DNA from: Campylobacter pinnipediorum subsp. pinnipediorum
GTDB taxonomy: Bacteria; Campylobacterota; Campylobacteria; Campylobacterales; Campylobacteraceae
NCBI RefSeq assembly: GCF_002021925.1
Contig: NZ_CP012546.1
Coordinates: forward strand, 186,001-250,000
DNA length: 64,000 nucleotides
Reading direction: 5' to 3'
Below, in pieces: positions 10,225 to 20,663 of the stretch. A program made the translations under genes and the position numbers. The notes beneath the pieces were generated by a model. The model worked only from the letters and a program-made list of their open reading frames with translations, did no database searches and was not told the origin of the DNA. Position 1 is the stretch's first letter. Every line of letters begins with the position of its first letter.

Positions 10225-11211
10225 TTATATAGGCATTACTCTTATTTTTGGGCTAAGATTTTCTTGTAAAACATTTTCTATAGCATAAAGTGTGCCGCTA
10301 CTGCCGCTTGAGCAACTAGAACAAGCGCCAAGATATCTTATGTATATGTCTATATTGCTTTGGTCATCTTTTTTGATATCTAAAATTTCTAAGTTTCCAC
10401 CATCCATCATAAGCATAGGTCTTATTTGCTCATCTATAACAGACTCAACAGCTTTTAATTGTCCTACTAAACTTAACTCTTCAAAAGCTAAATCATCACC
10501 AAAAGATTTTGCATCAGCTTGTTTTTTGAGTTTTTCTTGCTCCATTTCAGCCCTTGTATCTCTTAATATATCTACTAGATAATATTCTCTATTTTCGTGT
10601 CCACCAGGTTTTACACAAGATTTGCAAAATGCACCAGCTTTTGTATATTTGGTTATGTCTTCAACTGTTTTAAGATCATTTAGTCTTATTACTTCTTTTA
10701 TTGTCCCAAGACTAACACGAGCACATTCACATACCATTATTTCATCTTCAAAGTGATCTGGGTCTACACCTTTGTAGCTAGCAGCAGCAGCCTTTATAAC
10801 ATCATATGCCATAACAGAACAGTGCATTTTTTGTGGTGGAACAGCTGGAGTATCAGGGTTGTCTCTCATTGCTTTTTCTACATCTAAGTTTGTTATTTTT
10901 ACAGCTTCATCTACCGTTTTTCCTATACAAAGCTCAGCCATTGTGTCAGAACTAGCTATTGCGGTTCCACAGCCAAAGCTTTTAAACTTTGCATCTAAAA
11001 TTTTATCTGTTTTTTCATCTACAAGCCAATAAAGTCTAACAGCGTCACCACAGCTCTCAGCTCCAAAATCAGCAACTATAAGCTTCCCATTTGCTTTTTT
11101 TGCCTCTTCTTCTGTTATCTCTCCCATAAATTTTGGGTTATTCATTCTATCTTGAACGTTTTGTGAATACTCATCCCAGATTGAGCCGCTTATTAAATTG
11201 TCTTTTGCCAT
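10225..11211 (-). CDS. nifU: Iron-sulfur cluster scaffold NifU
   Basis: Scaffold on which [Fe-S] clusters are built from NifS-derived sulfur; in epsilonproteobacteria this is the housekeeping system and does not imply nitrogen fixation. Three modules are visible in 328 residues: an IscU-like N-terminal domain with GCGTAIASS and MHCSVMA cysteines, a central BFD-like [2Fe-2S] domain (VCECARVS and GAFCKSCVKPGGH), and a C-terminal Nfu domain with the CSSC pair in LGACSSCSSG. AAGGAT precedes the ATG. It lies 22 bp downstream of nifS in the same operon. Confidence 0.95.
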   Translation of the reverse strand: MAKDNLISGSIWDEYSQNVQDRMNNPKFMGEITEEEAKKANGKLIVADFGAESCGDAVRLYWLVDEKTDKILDAKFKSFGCGTAIASSDTMAELCIGKTVDEAVKITNLDVEKAMRDNPDTPAVPPQKMHCSVMAYDVIKAAAASYKGVDPDHFEDEIMVCECARVSLGTIKEVIRLNDLKTVEDITKYTKAGAFCKSCVKPGGHENREYYLVDILRDTRAEMEQEKLKKQADAKSFGDDLAFEELSLVGQLKAVESVIDEQIRPMLMMDGGNLEILDIKKDDQSNIDIYIRYLGACSSCSSGSSGTLYAIENVLQENLSPKIRVMPI

Positions 11212-11233
11212 TTTTTATCCTTATTTTTATTTT

Positions 11234-12757
<1,524 letters not shown>

Positions 12758-13834
12758 GTGAGTTTGTTTACTAAAAACAAAGCTTCAAAAGAAAAAAGCG
12801 ATTCTAATAATATAGAAATTAATGAGTTAAAAGTAAAAAACAGTAGTATTATTGATGAAAATCATAAACTAAAGCAGGAACTCAAACAAGTTAGAGATGA
12901 ATCAAATTTAAAAGATTCTTTGATAAAGATTTTATTAAGCGGTTCTATAAATGGAGTAGATGATGTGAGAGCCATGATAACAAAAAATATGGAGATTTGT
13001 AAAGATATAGCATCAACAAGTATGGATTCATCATCAAAGATAAAAATATTAAACGAAACAAGTGAAATTTTAATGAACTGTATACTAAAAATTTCAGAAC
13101 AATCAAATAAATCTCACGAAAATGTAGATATGCTTCACAAGAGTGTTGATGAGATATCAAGTATAGTAAATCTAATAAAGGATATATCTGATCAAACAAA
13201 TTTGTTGGCACTTAATGCAGCTATAGAGGCTGCAAGAGCTGGGGAGCATGGTCGTGGTTTTGCTGTTGTTGCAGACGAGGTTAGAAAACTAGCAGAAAGA
13301 ACTCAAAAAGCTACAAGTGAAGTTGAGATGAATATAAACTTACTTAAACAAAATGCGAATGATGTTTTAAGTATGAATGAAGAAATAGAGCAAATATCAA
13401 AAAGTTCAACAGAGCATGTTGATACATTTAGAACAAATTTTGTTGATATTTTACATATGGCAGACACTATAGAAAATGATTCTATAAAAATAACTAATAA
13501 TATTTTTATAAGTCTTGCAAAATTAGACCATGTTTCATTTAAACAAAATGGATATAGAAAAATATTCATTGGTGAAAAAGAAGAAATGGTTGATCATTTA
13601 AATTGTAGGCTTGGTAAGTGGTATGAAGGCAGAGGGAAAGAAGTTTTTGGATCAACTATAGCTTATTCAAAATTATTAAATCCACACGAGGCAGTTCATA
13701 AAAGTATAAATGAAGCGATAAATAGCCTAGAAGACATGAGAGTAGTAAAAGAAAAATTTGAAATAGCTGAAAAATTATCACAAGAGTTATTTGCTTTATT
13801 AGATAGTATGCTTTTAGAAAAATATAAGTGTTAA
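12758..13834 (+). CDS. Soluble methyl-accepting chemotaxis protein with CZB domain (TlpD-like)
   Basis: Cytoplasmic chemoreceptor of 358 residues without any membrane segment. A coiled coil (residues 15-50) is followed by the signalling hairpin with the near-invariant tip [20 protein letters not shown], then a C-terminal zinc-binding CZB domain. The CZB ligands are visible: His in LDHVSFK, the [12 protein letters not shown] motif with its histidine and cysteine, and His in EAVHKSI. Helicobacter pylori TlpD has the same layout and responds to oxidants through the zinc-cysteine pair; that role is inferred here. The start is GTG behind AGGAG. A strong terminator follows. Confidence 0.9.
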   Translation: MSLFTKNKASKEKSDSNNIEINELKVKNSSIIDENHKLKQELKQVRDESNLKDSLIKILLSGSINGVDDVRAMITKNMEICKDIASTSMDSSSKIKILNETSEILMNCILKISEQSNKSHENVDMLHKSVDEISSIVNLIKDISDQTNLLALNAAIEAARAGEHGRGFAVVADEVRKLAERTQKATSEVEMNINLLKQNANDVLSMNEEIEQISKSSTEHVDTFRTNFVDILHMADTIENDSIKITNNIFISLAKLDHVSFKQNGYRKIFIGEKEEMVDHLNCRLGKWYEGRGKEVFGSTIAYSKLLNPHEAVHKSINEAINSLEDMRVVKEKFEIAEKLSQELFALLDSMLLEKYKC

Positions 13835-13843
13835 TGCTTATAG

Positions 13844-13881
13844 AAAAAATGGTTTAAATTTAATTGTTTAAACCATTTTTT
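13844..13881 (+). terminator. Terminator after the CZB chemoreceptor
   Basis: A 15-bp perfect inverted repeat, 13844-13858 and 13867-13881, with an 8-base loop and a T6 run at the end of the right arm. The A-run on the left arm would also let it work on the other strand. Confidence 0.85.
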
Positions 13882-13910
13882 GATAAAATCCTATAAAAAA
13901 AGGATTTATC

Positions 13911-14780
13911 TTGCAAAATTTCAAACAAATAGATGTAGCTCATTCGCCTGATGCAGATGATATATTTATGTATATGGCTATCAAATTCGGATGGGTTAGT
14001 GCAAAAAATCTCCGTTTTTCAAATATAGCTCTCGATATACAAACACTAAATGACGAGGCATTAAAAGGCACTTATACAGCAACAGCAATAAGCTTTGCCT
14101 TATATCCCCTTATAAAAGATGACTATTCTCTTTTAAGAACTGCTGTTAGTTTTGGTAATGGTTATGGTCCAAAACTAGTAAAGAAAAAAGATACAAGACT
14201 AAAAAGAAATTTCAAAGTTGCACTTTCTGGACAGCATACAACAAATGCACTTTTGTTTAAGATAGCATATCCTGATGCAAGGATAGTTTATAAGAATTTC
14301 TTAGACATAGAAAAAGCAGTTGTTGATGGCGAGGTTGATGCTGGGGTTTTGATCCACGAAAGTATTTTGGAGTTTAGCGAAGAGCTTTGTGTGGAAAGAG
14401 AGATATGGGATATATGGTGCGAACTTGCTGGAGAGATTCCACTCCCACTTGGCGGCATGGCTATTAGAAGAAGTTTACCTTTAACAGATGCTATTATGAC
14501 AGAGGAAGTTTTAACAAAAGCTGTAAAAATAGCAACATCACATAAGCCATTTTTATCGCATATGCTTATGGAGAGAGACCTAATAAGAGTTGATAAAGAA
14601 AAATTAAAAACATATCTAAATATGTATGCAAATGATGATTCTATAAGTATGAACGATATTGCTCTTAACTCTTTAGATAAACTATTTGAGATAGGTTATA
14701 AGAGTGGAGTTTATCCTGAGCTTATAAAAGCGGCTGATTATCTTATACCAAAAGAGTATAATGATTTAAGGTTTTCTTGA
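13911..14780 (+). CDS. mqnD: 1,4-dihydroxy-6-naphthoate synthase MqnD
   Basis: Enzyme of the futalosine pathway to menaquinone, splitting cyclic de-hypoxanthine futalosine. The 289-residue protein has a periplasmic-binding-protein-like fold with SPDADDIFMY at the N terminus, the SGQHTTNALLF loop, GVLIHESILEF, and IPLPLGGMAIRR, the last being the most MqnD-like element (MqnA is the alternative paralog). The start is TTG at 13911 with AAGGA upstream; no ATG precedes the conserved IDVAHSPDADD. It overlaps fliQ at TGATG, so the two are translationally coupled despite unrelated roles. Confidence 0.85.
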   Translation: MQNFKQIDVAHSPDADDIFMYMAIKFGWVSAKNLRFSNIALDIQTLNDEALKGTYTATAISFALYPLIKDDYSLLRTAVSFGNGYGPKLVKKKDTRLKRNFKVALSGQHTTNALLFKIAYPDARIVYKNFLDIEKAVVDGEVDAGVLIHESILEFSEELCVEREIWDIWCELAGEIPLPLGGMAIRRSLPLTDAIMTEEVLTKAVKIATSHKPFLSHMLMERDLIRVDKEKLKTYLNMYANDDSISMNDIALNSLDKLFEIGYKSGVYPELIKAADYLIPKEYNDLRFS

Positions 14781-15046
14781 TGCAAAGCACGCTTGTATCA
14801 CTTGGTATAGAGACTTTTAAGATAGCTTTATACCTTAGTCTTCCTATGCTTTTAAGCGGTCTTATAGCTGGACTTTTGATATCTATTTTTCAAGCAACTA
14901 CTCAGATAAATGAAACAACTTTGAGCTTTGTTCCAAAAATAATACTCGTTGTTGTTGTTATAATTTTTTTAATGCCTTGGATGGTATCTATGATGAGTGA
15001 GTTTACTATTAAGATGATAGAGATGATACCGGAGTTTATAAAATGA
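14780..15046 (+). CDS. fliQ: Flagellar export apparatus protein FliQ
   Basis: Inner-membrane component of the flagellar type III export gate, 88 residues with two membrane segments (ALYLSLPMLLSGLIAGLLIS and IILVVVVIIFLMPWMVSMM). The intervening IFQATTQINETTLSFVPK is a FliQ hallmark. The ATG at 14780 is preferred over the TTG one codon earlier. Its start overlaps mqnD and its stop overlaps the murB start, so it sits inside a non-flagellar operon. Confidence 0.95.
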   Translation: MQSTLVSLGIETFKIALYLSLPMLLSGLIAGLLISIFQATTQINETTLSFVPKIILVVVVIIFLMPWMVSMMSEFTIKMIEMIPEFIK

Positions 15047-15816
15047 AAAAAATGGTTGATTTTTCTAAATTTAGCTCTATAAAGGTTGGCGGTAATTTTG
15101 AAGTTGATATCATAAACTCAATCAAAGATGATACTTACGGTAAGGTTATTATAGGCGGTGCAAATAATATTTTGCTTTCCCATAATCCACCAAAATTAGC
15201 TATGCTTGGTAAGAGCTTTGATTATATCAAGCTTGATGAAAACATTTTAGAAGTTGGGGCTGCGACAAAAAGTTCAAAAATTTATAATTTTGCAAAAATA
15301 AATAATATAGGAAACTTTGAGTTTTTAAAAAACATTCCCGGAACTCTTGGCGGTCTTATCAAGATGAATGCCGGTCTTTGTGGAATTAGTATAAGCGACA
15401 ATCTTACTCATGTGCTTTTAAAAAGGGGCTGGGTTAGTCGTAATGAGATAGCTTTTGCATATAGAAAAAGTGGAATTGATGAGACTATTTTTGGTGCTAA
15501 ATTTAAAGTAGCTGGTGAGTTTGATCAAAAAAAAGCAGATGAGTTTGAGCTAAAAAGATCCAACCAGCCAAAAGCACCTAGTTTTGGTAGCTGTTTTGTA
15601 AATCCAAAAGATAATTTTGCAGGAAAATTAATAGAAGAAGTTGGACTAAAAGGATATAAGATAGGCGGTGCAATGTTTAGTGATAAGCATGCAAATTTTT
15701 TAATTAATTTTAACAATGCTAGTTTTGATGATGTTATAAATCTTATAGAGTTAGCCAAAAAAAGAGTATTTGAGCGTTTTGGTATAGAGTTAAAAAATGA
15801 AGTTGTGATAATTTAA
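15043..15816 (+). CDS. murB: UDP-N-acetylenolpyruvoylglucosamine reductase MurB
   Basis: FAD enzyme that reduces UDP-GlcNAc-enolpyruvate to UDP-MurNAc in peptidoglycan precursor synthesis. At 257 residues it is a short type, as in other campylobacters. Visible are the FAD-binding IGGANNILLS and NIPGTLGGLIKMNAG segments, the SFGSCFVNP motif carrying the catalytic serine region, and GGAMFSDKHANFLIN near the C terminus. It overlaps fliQ by 4 bp (ATGA). Confidence 0.93.
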   Translation: MKKMVDFSKFSSIKVGGNFEVDIINSIKDDTYGKVIIGGANNILLSHNPPKLAMLGKSFDYIKLDENILEVGAATKSSKIYNFAKINNIGNFEFLKNIPGTLGGLIKMNAGLCGISISDNLTHVLLKRGWVSRNEIAFAYRKSGIDETIFGAKFKVAGEFDQKKADEFELKRSNQPKAPSFGSCFVNPKDNFAGKLIEEVGLKGYKIGGAMFSDKHANFLINFNNASFDDVINLIELAKKRVFERFGIELKNEVVII

Positions 15817-15827
15817 AAAGTGAGATT

Positions 15828-16295
15828 ATGCAAGATATAATTAGTGAAATTTTAACAATGTCTTTAATGGCTATTTTTATTTTTTTGTTTGTGATTTTAA
15901 AGCAAAGAGTAAAAATTAAAAACCAATCTATTAACTTTGATGAAAATATTGAGAAATTTAGAAAAGAGTTTGGTGTTCTTGGCGCTGATTTTAATGAAAT
16001 TTGTGAAAATTTTATAAAAAATGGTTTTGCAAAAGAGATTAATAAAAACTCAAAAGTTGATGAAATGTTAGAAATTTTAGGTAGCGATCTTTTTGCTTAT
16101 TTTGAACTCCCAAATGAAATAATAGATGAAAAAAACATTTTGCTTTGTGCTAATCATCTAAAAGATGATTTGCAAATGGCGATTTATGATTTTAAAAAAG
16201 ATAAATTTTTAGTTTTTGTTTCAAAACAAGAAAAAATCACAAAGCTTGTCAAAATGTCTGGTGATTTGGGTGAAAATATAATAATATGTATTTAA
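15828..16295 (+). CDS. Hypothetical single-span membrane protein
   Basis: A 155-residue protein I do not recognise. The N terminus is one membrane segment (ILTMSLMAIFIFLFVILK), followed by a basic stretch and a soluble acidic domain with no obvious motif. It follows murB by 11 bp and overlaps the 3' end of recR on the opposite strand by 4 bp, so it is probably the last gene of the mqnD-fliQ-murB operon. Confidence 0.7.
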   Translation: MQDIISEILTMSLMAIFIFLFVILKQRVKIKNQSINFDENIEKFRKEFGVLGADFNEICENFIKNGFAKEINKNSKVDEMLEILGSDLFAYFELPNEIIDEKNILLCANHLKDDLQMAIYDFKKDKFLVFVSKQEKITKLVKMSGDLGENIIICI

Positions 16296-16864
16296 ACTTT
16301 TGTTCGGCTTTCTATCGCTTTGAGTAAGGATAACATATCTATATTTTCTAAATTTACACCAGTCGGAACACCTTGTGCTATTTTTGAGTATTTTATGTCA
16401 GTGTTTTTTAGTCTATCTTCTATAAAAAGCATTAAAGCATCTGAGTTTAGACCCGGTGTAAATGCAAATATTATCTCTTTTATATCATCTTCTTTTATTA
16501 TTTTATCAAGTCTTTGTACTAGATAATCACTTAGCTCATCAAATACAAAATAACACCCATCAAAAATTTTATTTTGTTCAAAAACAAGTATGTCTTTCGG
16601 GCTTTCAACTACCATAAGGACACTATTGTCCCTTGTCTCATCTGTGCATATGTCACAGAGTTCATCTTCGCTAAGCCCACCACATTTTGTGCATTTTTTT
16701 GTAAATCTTACAGCATCTTCTATACATTGTGCTAATTGTAACCCAGAAAAATTATCTTGCAAACTAACAAAATATGCAAATCTCGTCGCTGATTTTTTAC
16801 CAACACCGGGCAGTTTTCCAAATGCTTGGACTAATTCATTAAATTTTTCTAAACTTTTTTTCAT
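16292..16864 (-). CDS. recR: Recombination protein RecR
   Basis: Works with RecO (and RecF where present) to load RecA at gaps. The 190-residue protein has the helix-hairpin-helix LPGVGKKSATRFA, a four-cysteine zinc finger (CTKCGGLSEDELCDIC) and a Toprim domain beginning VLMVVESPKDILVFE. It is slightly shorter than the usual 198-200 residues. It is the third gene of a minus-strand run with the two-component system, 6 bp after the kinase stop codon. Confidence 0.95.
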   Translation of the reverse strand: MKKSLEKFNELVQAFGKLPGVGKKSATRFAYFVSLQDNFSGLQLAQCIEDAVRFTKKCTKCGGLSEDELCDICTDETRDNSVLMVVESPKDILVFEQNKIFDGCYFVFDELSDYLVQRLDKIIKEDDIKEIIFAFTPGLNSDALMLFIEDRLKNTDIKYSKIAQGVPTGVNLENIDMLSLLKAIESRTKV

Positions 16865-16870
16865 TGAAAT

Positions 16871-18112
16871 TTATATATTTATACAGAAGTTATGAAAACC
16901 ATCTTCATATTTGTATTCAAGTGTAAATTTATGCATATTGCAAATTTGTTCTATTATATAAAGCCCAAGTCCCATTCCACGAGTATTTTTTGCATTTATG
17001 TTTCCACGAACAAATGCTTGTTTATAATGGTTTATGTCGTATTCTAGCTCTTTTCCTAGATTTTTGATTATTATTTGCTTTCCATTACAAATCAAAATAG
17101 CTTTTCTGTCATCGGCATATTTTAGTGCATTGTCTATTAGATTTTTTAATGCTAGTGAAAATAGCTGAAAATCAACTTTCATTAAAACATCATCTTGTAC
17201 ATCACAAGTTACTCTACTTTCAAAATTATCAAGCATTAGCATATCTCTTACTTGCTCTAGTATAAGTGATATATGGCATTGTTGATACTCTAATGAGCAA
17301 CTTTTTGATAATAGTTGTTCTACCTTTCCAAACTCATTAATAAGCATATCAAGTCTTTCAAACACACCAACAAGTCTATCTTTTTGTGTTTCATTGCTTA
17401 TCATTTCAGACACTATCCTACCTTTGCCGATAGGAGTTTTTAGCTCGTGCATTATAGCTCTTAAAAATAGCTGTCTTGATTGTATTAGCTCTCTTATCTT
17501 ACAAACAGCATTGTTAAACTCATATGCAACCTGACCTATTTCATCTTTTTGTCCTTCGTTATAGCCATGAGTGCATATCGCTACTTCCATATTACCTGAT
17601 GCAAATTTTCTTATGTCTTTATTTAGTTTTTTAAGAGGCAATAGACTTCTTAAAACCGATATATAAAGAGAAATTAAAAGAATAGAAGATATCAAAAAAC
17701 TAACCAAAAGAGGGTTGTTTATGCTACTTGTTTCATTGTTTTTTAATAAAATTTCAAATGATGTGTTTTTGATTTGCAAGTAAAGATCATTATTGTAATA
17801 CACTGATTTTACCATGCCTATTGGAGTTTGGTGTGAAAATACCAACTCTCCATTTTCAAATATAGGTTCTATCGGCTGTTTTTTATCCACATAAATAAGC
17901 CCAAAATTTCTAAAATAATGGCTTAAATCTTGTGGAGGATTAGCTCTTTCATAAAGAGCTAATAGGTAGTTGATAGCATTTATTTGTTTGTCTCTTGCTT
18001 TTTCTATAAGGTGTTCTTTTTCTATATTTGAAAAAGTTATTAAAAGAATACATACTAAAGAAAATGCTATCGCAAATATAATAGTTATTTTTGTGGTTAT
18101 AGAATACTTCAT
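16871..18112 (-). CDS. Sensor histidine kinase (ArsS-like)
   Basis: Membrane sensor kinase of 413 residues. A first membrane segment (residues 8-26) and a second (about 133-152) enclose a periplasmic domain of about 105 residues that must carry the sensing function. A HAMP-like linker and the H box with phospho-accepting His in MHELKTPIGKGR follow, then an N box (LKNLIDNALKYADD) and GMGLGLYIIEQ. The start overlaps the regulator gene by 4 bp, so they form a pair. It resembles the acid-responsive ArsS and the Campylobacter DccS kinases; which of these it matches cannot be settled here. Confidence 0.9.
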   Translation of the reverse strand: MKYSITTKITIIFAIAFSLVCILLITFSNIEKEHLIEKARDKQINAINYLLALYERANPPQDLSHYFRNFGLIYVDKKQPIEPIFENGELVFSHQTPIGMVKSVYYNNDLYLQIKNTSFEILLKNNETSSINNPLLVSFLISSILLISLYISVLRSLLPLKKLNKDIRKFASGNMEVAICTHGYNEGQKDEIGQVAYEFNNAVCKIRELIQSRQLFLRAIMHELKTPIGKGRIVSEMISNETQKDRLVGVFERLDMLINEFGKVEQLLSKSCSLEYQQCHISLILEQVRDMLMLDNFESRVTCDVQDDVLMKVDFQLFSLALKNLIDNALKYADDRKAILICNGKQIIIKNLGKELEYDINHYKQAFVRGNINAKNTRGMGLGLYIIEQICNMHKFTLEYKYEDGFHNFCINI

Positions 18113-18780
18113 CCTATGAGTTTATATCCTATTCCGCGAACTGAAAATATATGTTTTGGAGATTTTGAGCTGTCGCCTATTTTTGTTCTCAATCTTCCTA
18201 TGATAACATCAAGACTTTTAGAGTCTTTATCTTTTAAGCTTTTGCAGTTATATACTAATTGCTCTCTTGAAACAGAAAAACTATGTTGTTTTATAAGATA
18301 TGTTAGTATCTCGTATTCAGCAGGTGTTAAGACCAAAGGTTCATTGTTAAAATAAACTTCATGTCTTTTTTCATCTATTCTAAATACACTATCTATGGCT
18401 TCCTCTGTTACTTCGTGACTCTTTTTATATCTTCTAATAAGGCTCATTATTCTTGCATACATCTCTTTTGGGTCGTATGGTTTTGGCAAATAATCATCAG
18501 CACCCAAACTAAGACCTATAACTTTATCGCTTATATCTGAACGAGCAGAGCTTATTATGATAGGTATGTCGTATTTTTGGCGAATTTCTTTACAAACTTC
18601 AAGACCATCTATGCCAGGTAGGGTAAGGTCTAATATAAGCAAATCATAGTTTTTAACACCGGCACTTAATCCAAGATAAGGATCTTCAAAACTAGTTACT
18701 TTTATATTAAAATTCTCTAAATATTCAGAAAGAATTTGAGAAAACTCTGGATCATCTTCTATCATTAAAACATTTACCAT
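18109..18780 (-). CDS. OmpR-family response regulator
   Basis: A 223-residue transcription regulator paired with the downstream kinase. The receiver domain has acidic residues D9/D10, phospho-accepting Asp51 in LLILDLTLPG, and lysine in YLPKPYD. The C-terminal winged helix carries VLTPAEYEILTYL and the recognition region DVIIGRLRTKIGD ending in VRGIGYKLIG. AAGGAGAT precedes the ATG. Targets are unknown. Confidence 0.93.
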   Translation of the reverse strand: MVNVLMIEDDPEFSQILSEYLENFNIKVTSFEDPYLGLSAGVKNYDLLILDLTLPGIDGLEVCKEIRQKYDIPIIISSARSDISDKVIGLSLGADDYLPKPYDPKEMYARIMSLIRRYKKSHEVTEEAIDSVFRIDEKRHEVYFNNEPLVLTPAEYEILTYLIKQHSFSVSREQLVYNCKSLKDKDSKSLDVIIGRLRTKIGDSSKSPKHIFSVRGIGYKLIG

Positions 18781-18897
18781 TATTTTATCTCCTTGTCTTT
18801 GGCTTTATTTGTAAAGATTATACACAAAAAATATTAAATATTAAACAACATTTTGGCAAAATATATTAATTATAAAAATTTAATAATAAGGAATAAG

Positions 18898-20484
18898 ATG
18901 TTAGAGGTTAGAGGTCTTACACAAAGATTTGCAAGTAGTTTGCTTTTTGAAGATGTAAATTTAAAATTAAATCGTAACAATAGATATGGACTTATTGGGG
19001 CAAATGGGGCTGGTAAATCAACTTTTTTGAAAATTTTAAGCGGAGATATAGAAGCTAGTAGCGGTGAAATAATAATAGAAAATGGTCTAAGGGTAGGTGT
19101 TTTGGGTCAAGATCAGTTTGCTTTTGAGGCTTTTAGCTTAAAAGATGCTGTTTTGTATGGCAATAAGCGACTTTTTGATGCTGTAAAAGAAAAAGAAAAG
19201 CTTTATATGAGTGAAGAATTTACAGATGAGATAAACAATAGACTTAGCGAACTTGAGATGATAAGTGCCGAAGAAGATCCTACTTATGAGTATGAAACAA
19301 GGATAGAAAAGATACTTAGCTCTCTTGGACTTTATGAGTTTGATAAACTTATGAGTGAGGTTGAAAACTCAGATAAGGTAAAGGTCTTGTTAGCTCAGGT
19401 TTTATTTCCAAAGCCTGATATATTATTTTTGGACGAGCCAACAAATAACCTTGATATAGATGCTATTGCTTGGCTTGAAAATGAGCTAAATCGCCACGAA
19501 GGAACACTTGTAGTTATAAGCCACGACAGACACTTTTTAAATAGAGTTTGTACTCATATATTGGATGTTGATTTTAAAAAGATACGTGAGTTTACTGGTA
19601 ACTATGATGAGTGGTATATGGCGGCAAATTTAATGGCAAAACAAAGTGAAATGGAAAGAGATAAAAAGCTAAAAGAAAAAGAAGAACTTGAGAAATTTAT
19701 AGCTCGTTTTAGTGCAAATGCTAGTAAAGCAAAACAGGCTACTAGCCGTTCAAAGCAACTTGAAAAACTAAATATAGAAGAGATTGCTGTTTCTAGTAGG
19801 AGAGATCCAAGTATATTATTTAGAGCAAATAGAGAGATAGGTAATGAGCTTATAGAAATTAAAGATTTAAGCAAAAAATTTGATGATAAGATTATATTTG
19901 AAAATTTTAATTTTAAATTAGAAAAAGGCGATAAATTAGCCATCATCGGGCATAATGGTGTTGGAAAAAGCACATTATGTAAAATCATTATGGGCGAGTT
20001 AGCTCCGGATTTAGGAAATGTTCATATAGGAACTACGATAGAACTTGGATATTTTGCACAAGATACGGTTAGTAAATTAACTTCTGATTTAAAACTATAT
20101 GAATATCTTCAAGATGCTCAAAATAAAGATATAGATGAGATAAGAAAGTGTCTTGGTAGAATGCTTTTTAGTGGTGCCGAACAAGAAAAAGCTGTAAAAT
20201 CTCTAAGCGGTGGTGAAAAGCATAGAGTAAGATTGGCTCAACTAATGCTACATAAACCAAATTTACTTGTTATGGATGAGCCAAATAACCACCTTGACCT
20301 AGAAGCTATTATATCTTTGGGTGAAGCTTTTTATAACTTTTCTGGTAGTGTTGTTTGTGTCAGTCACGACAGAGAGCTTATAGATGCATTTGCAAATAGA
20401 ATTTTACATCTTAAAGGCAACGGCGAGATAGATGATTTTCGTGGAACATATGAAGAGTATAGGCAGAGTTTAGGACTTGAATAA
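18898..20484 (+). CDS. ABC-F family ATPase, YbiT-like
   Basis: Soluble tandem ATPase of 528 residues that probably acts on the ribosome as other ABC-F proteins do. The first Walker A is GANGAGKST (residues 34-42) and the second GHNGVGKST; Walker B motifs are DILFLDEPTNNLD and NLLVMDEPNNHLD. The second domain has a normal LSGGEKHRV signature, while the first has a degenerate one (SDKVKVLLAQ), a trait of the YbiT subgroup. A charged linker separates the domains. The ATG at 18898 is chosen for its AAGGAA ribosome binding site; an upstream in-frame extension adds nothing conserved. Confidence 0.9.
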   Translation: MLEVRGLTQRFASSLLFEDVNLKLNRNNRYGLIGANGAGKSTFLKILSGDIEASSGEIIIENGLRVGVLGQDQFAFEAFSLKDAVLYGNKRLFDAVKEKEKLYMSEEFTDEINNRLSELEMISAEEDPTYEYETRIEKILSSLGLYEFDKLMSEVENSDKVKVLLAQVLFPKPDILFLDEPTNNLDIDAIAWLENELNRHEGTLVVISHDRHFLNRVCTHILDVDFKKIREFTGNYDEWYMAANLMAKQSEMERDKKLKEKEELEKFIARFSANASKAKQATSRSKQLEKLNIEEIAVSSRRDPSILFRANREIGNELIEIKDLSKKFDDKIIFENFNFKLEKGDKLAIIGHNGVGKSTLCKIIMGELAPDLGNVHIGTTIELGYFAQDTVSKLTSDLKLYEYLQDAQNKDIDEIRKCLGRMLFSGAEQEKAVKSLSGGEKHRVRLAQLMLHKPNLLVMDEPNNHLDLEAIISLGEAFYNFSGSVVCVSHDRELIDAFANRILHLKGNGEIDDFRGTYEEYRQSLGLE

Positions 20485-20530
20485 TCTAGCTTTGTGGATA
20501 ATTTAAAAAATTGATATTGAAAGGTTTTTT

Positions 20531-20638
20531 ATGAAAAAAATAGCTTCTTTATTTTTATTTGTCATTTTTGCATTTACTTTTTATGGTTGTGAGAGAAATG
20601 ACTATCAGCACCCATTACATCGTGCTGGTAAAAAATAA
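20531..20638 (+). CDS. Small lipoprotein, 35 residues
   Basis: An ORF with signal peptide MKKIASLFLFVIFAFTFYGC and a lipobox-like FYGC, leaving a mature lipoprotein of only 16 residues rich in His, Arg and Lys. A moderate ribosome binding site (AAAGG) lies upstream. It sits alone between two ABC-F genes, 46 bp after one and 25 bp before the other. Similar tiny lipoproteins are common in this group and usually lack a known role. Confidence 0.6.
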   Translation: MKKIASLFLFVIFAFTFYGCERNDYQHPLHRAGKK

Positions 20639-20663
20639 TTTTTTGAGCTTATAAGGAAAATTT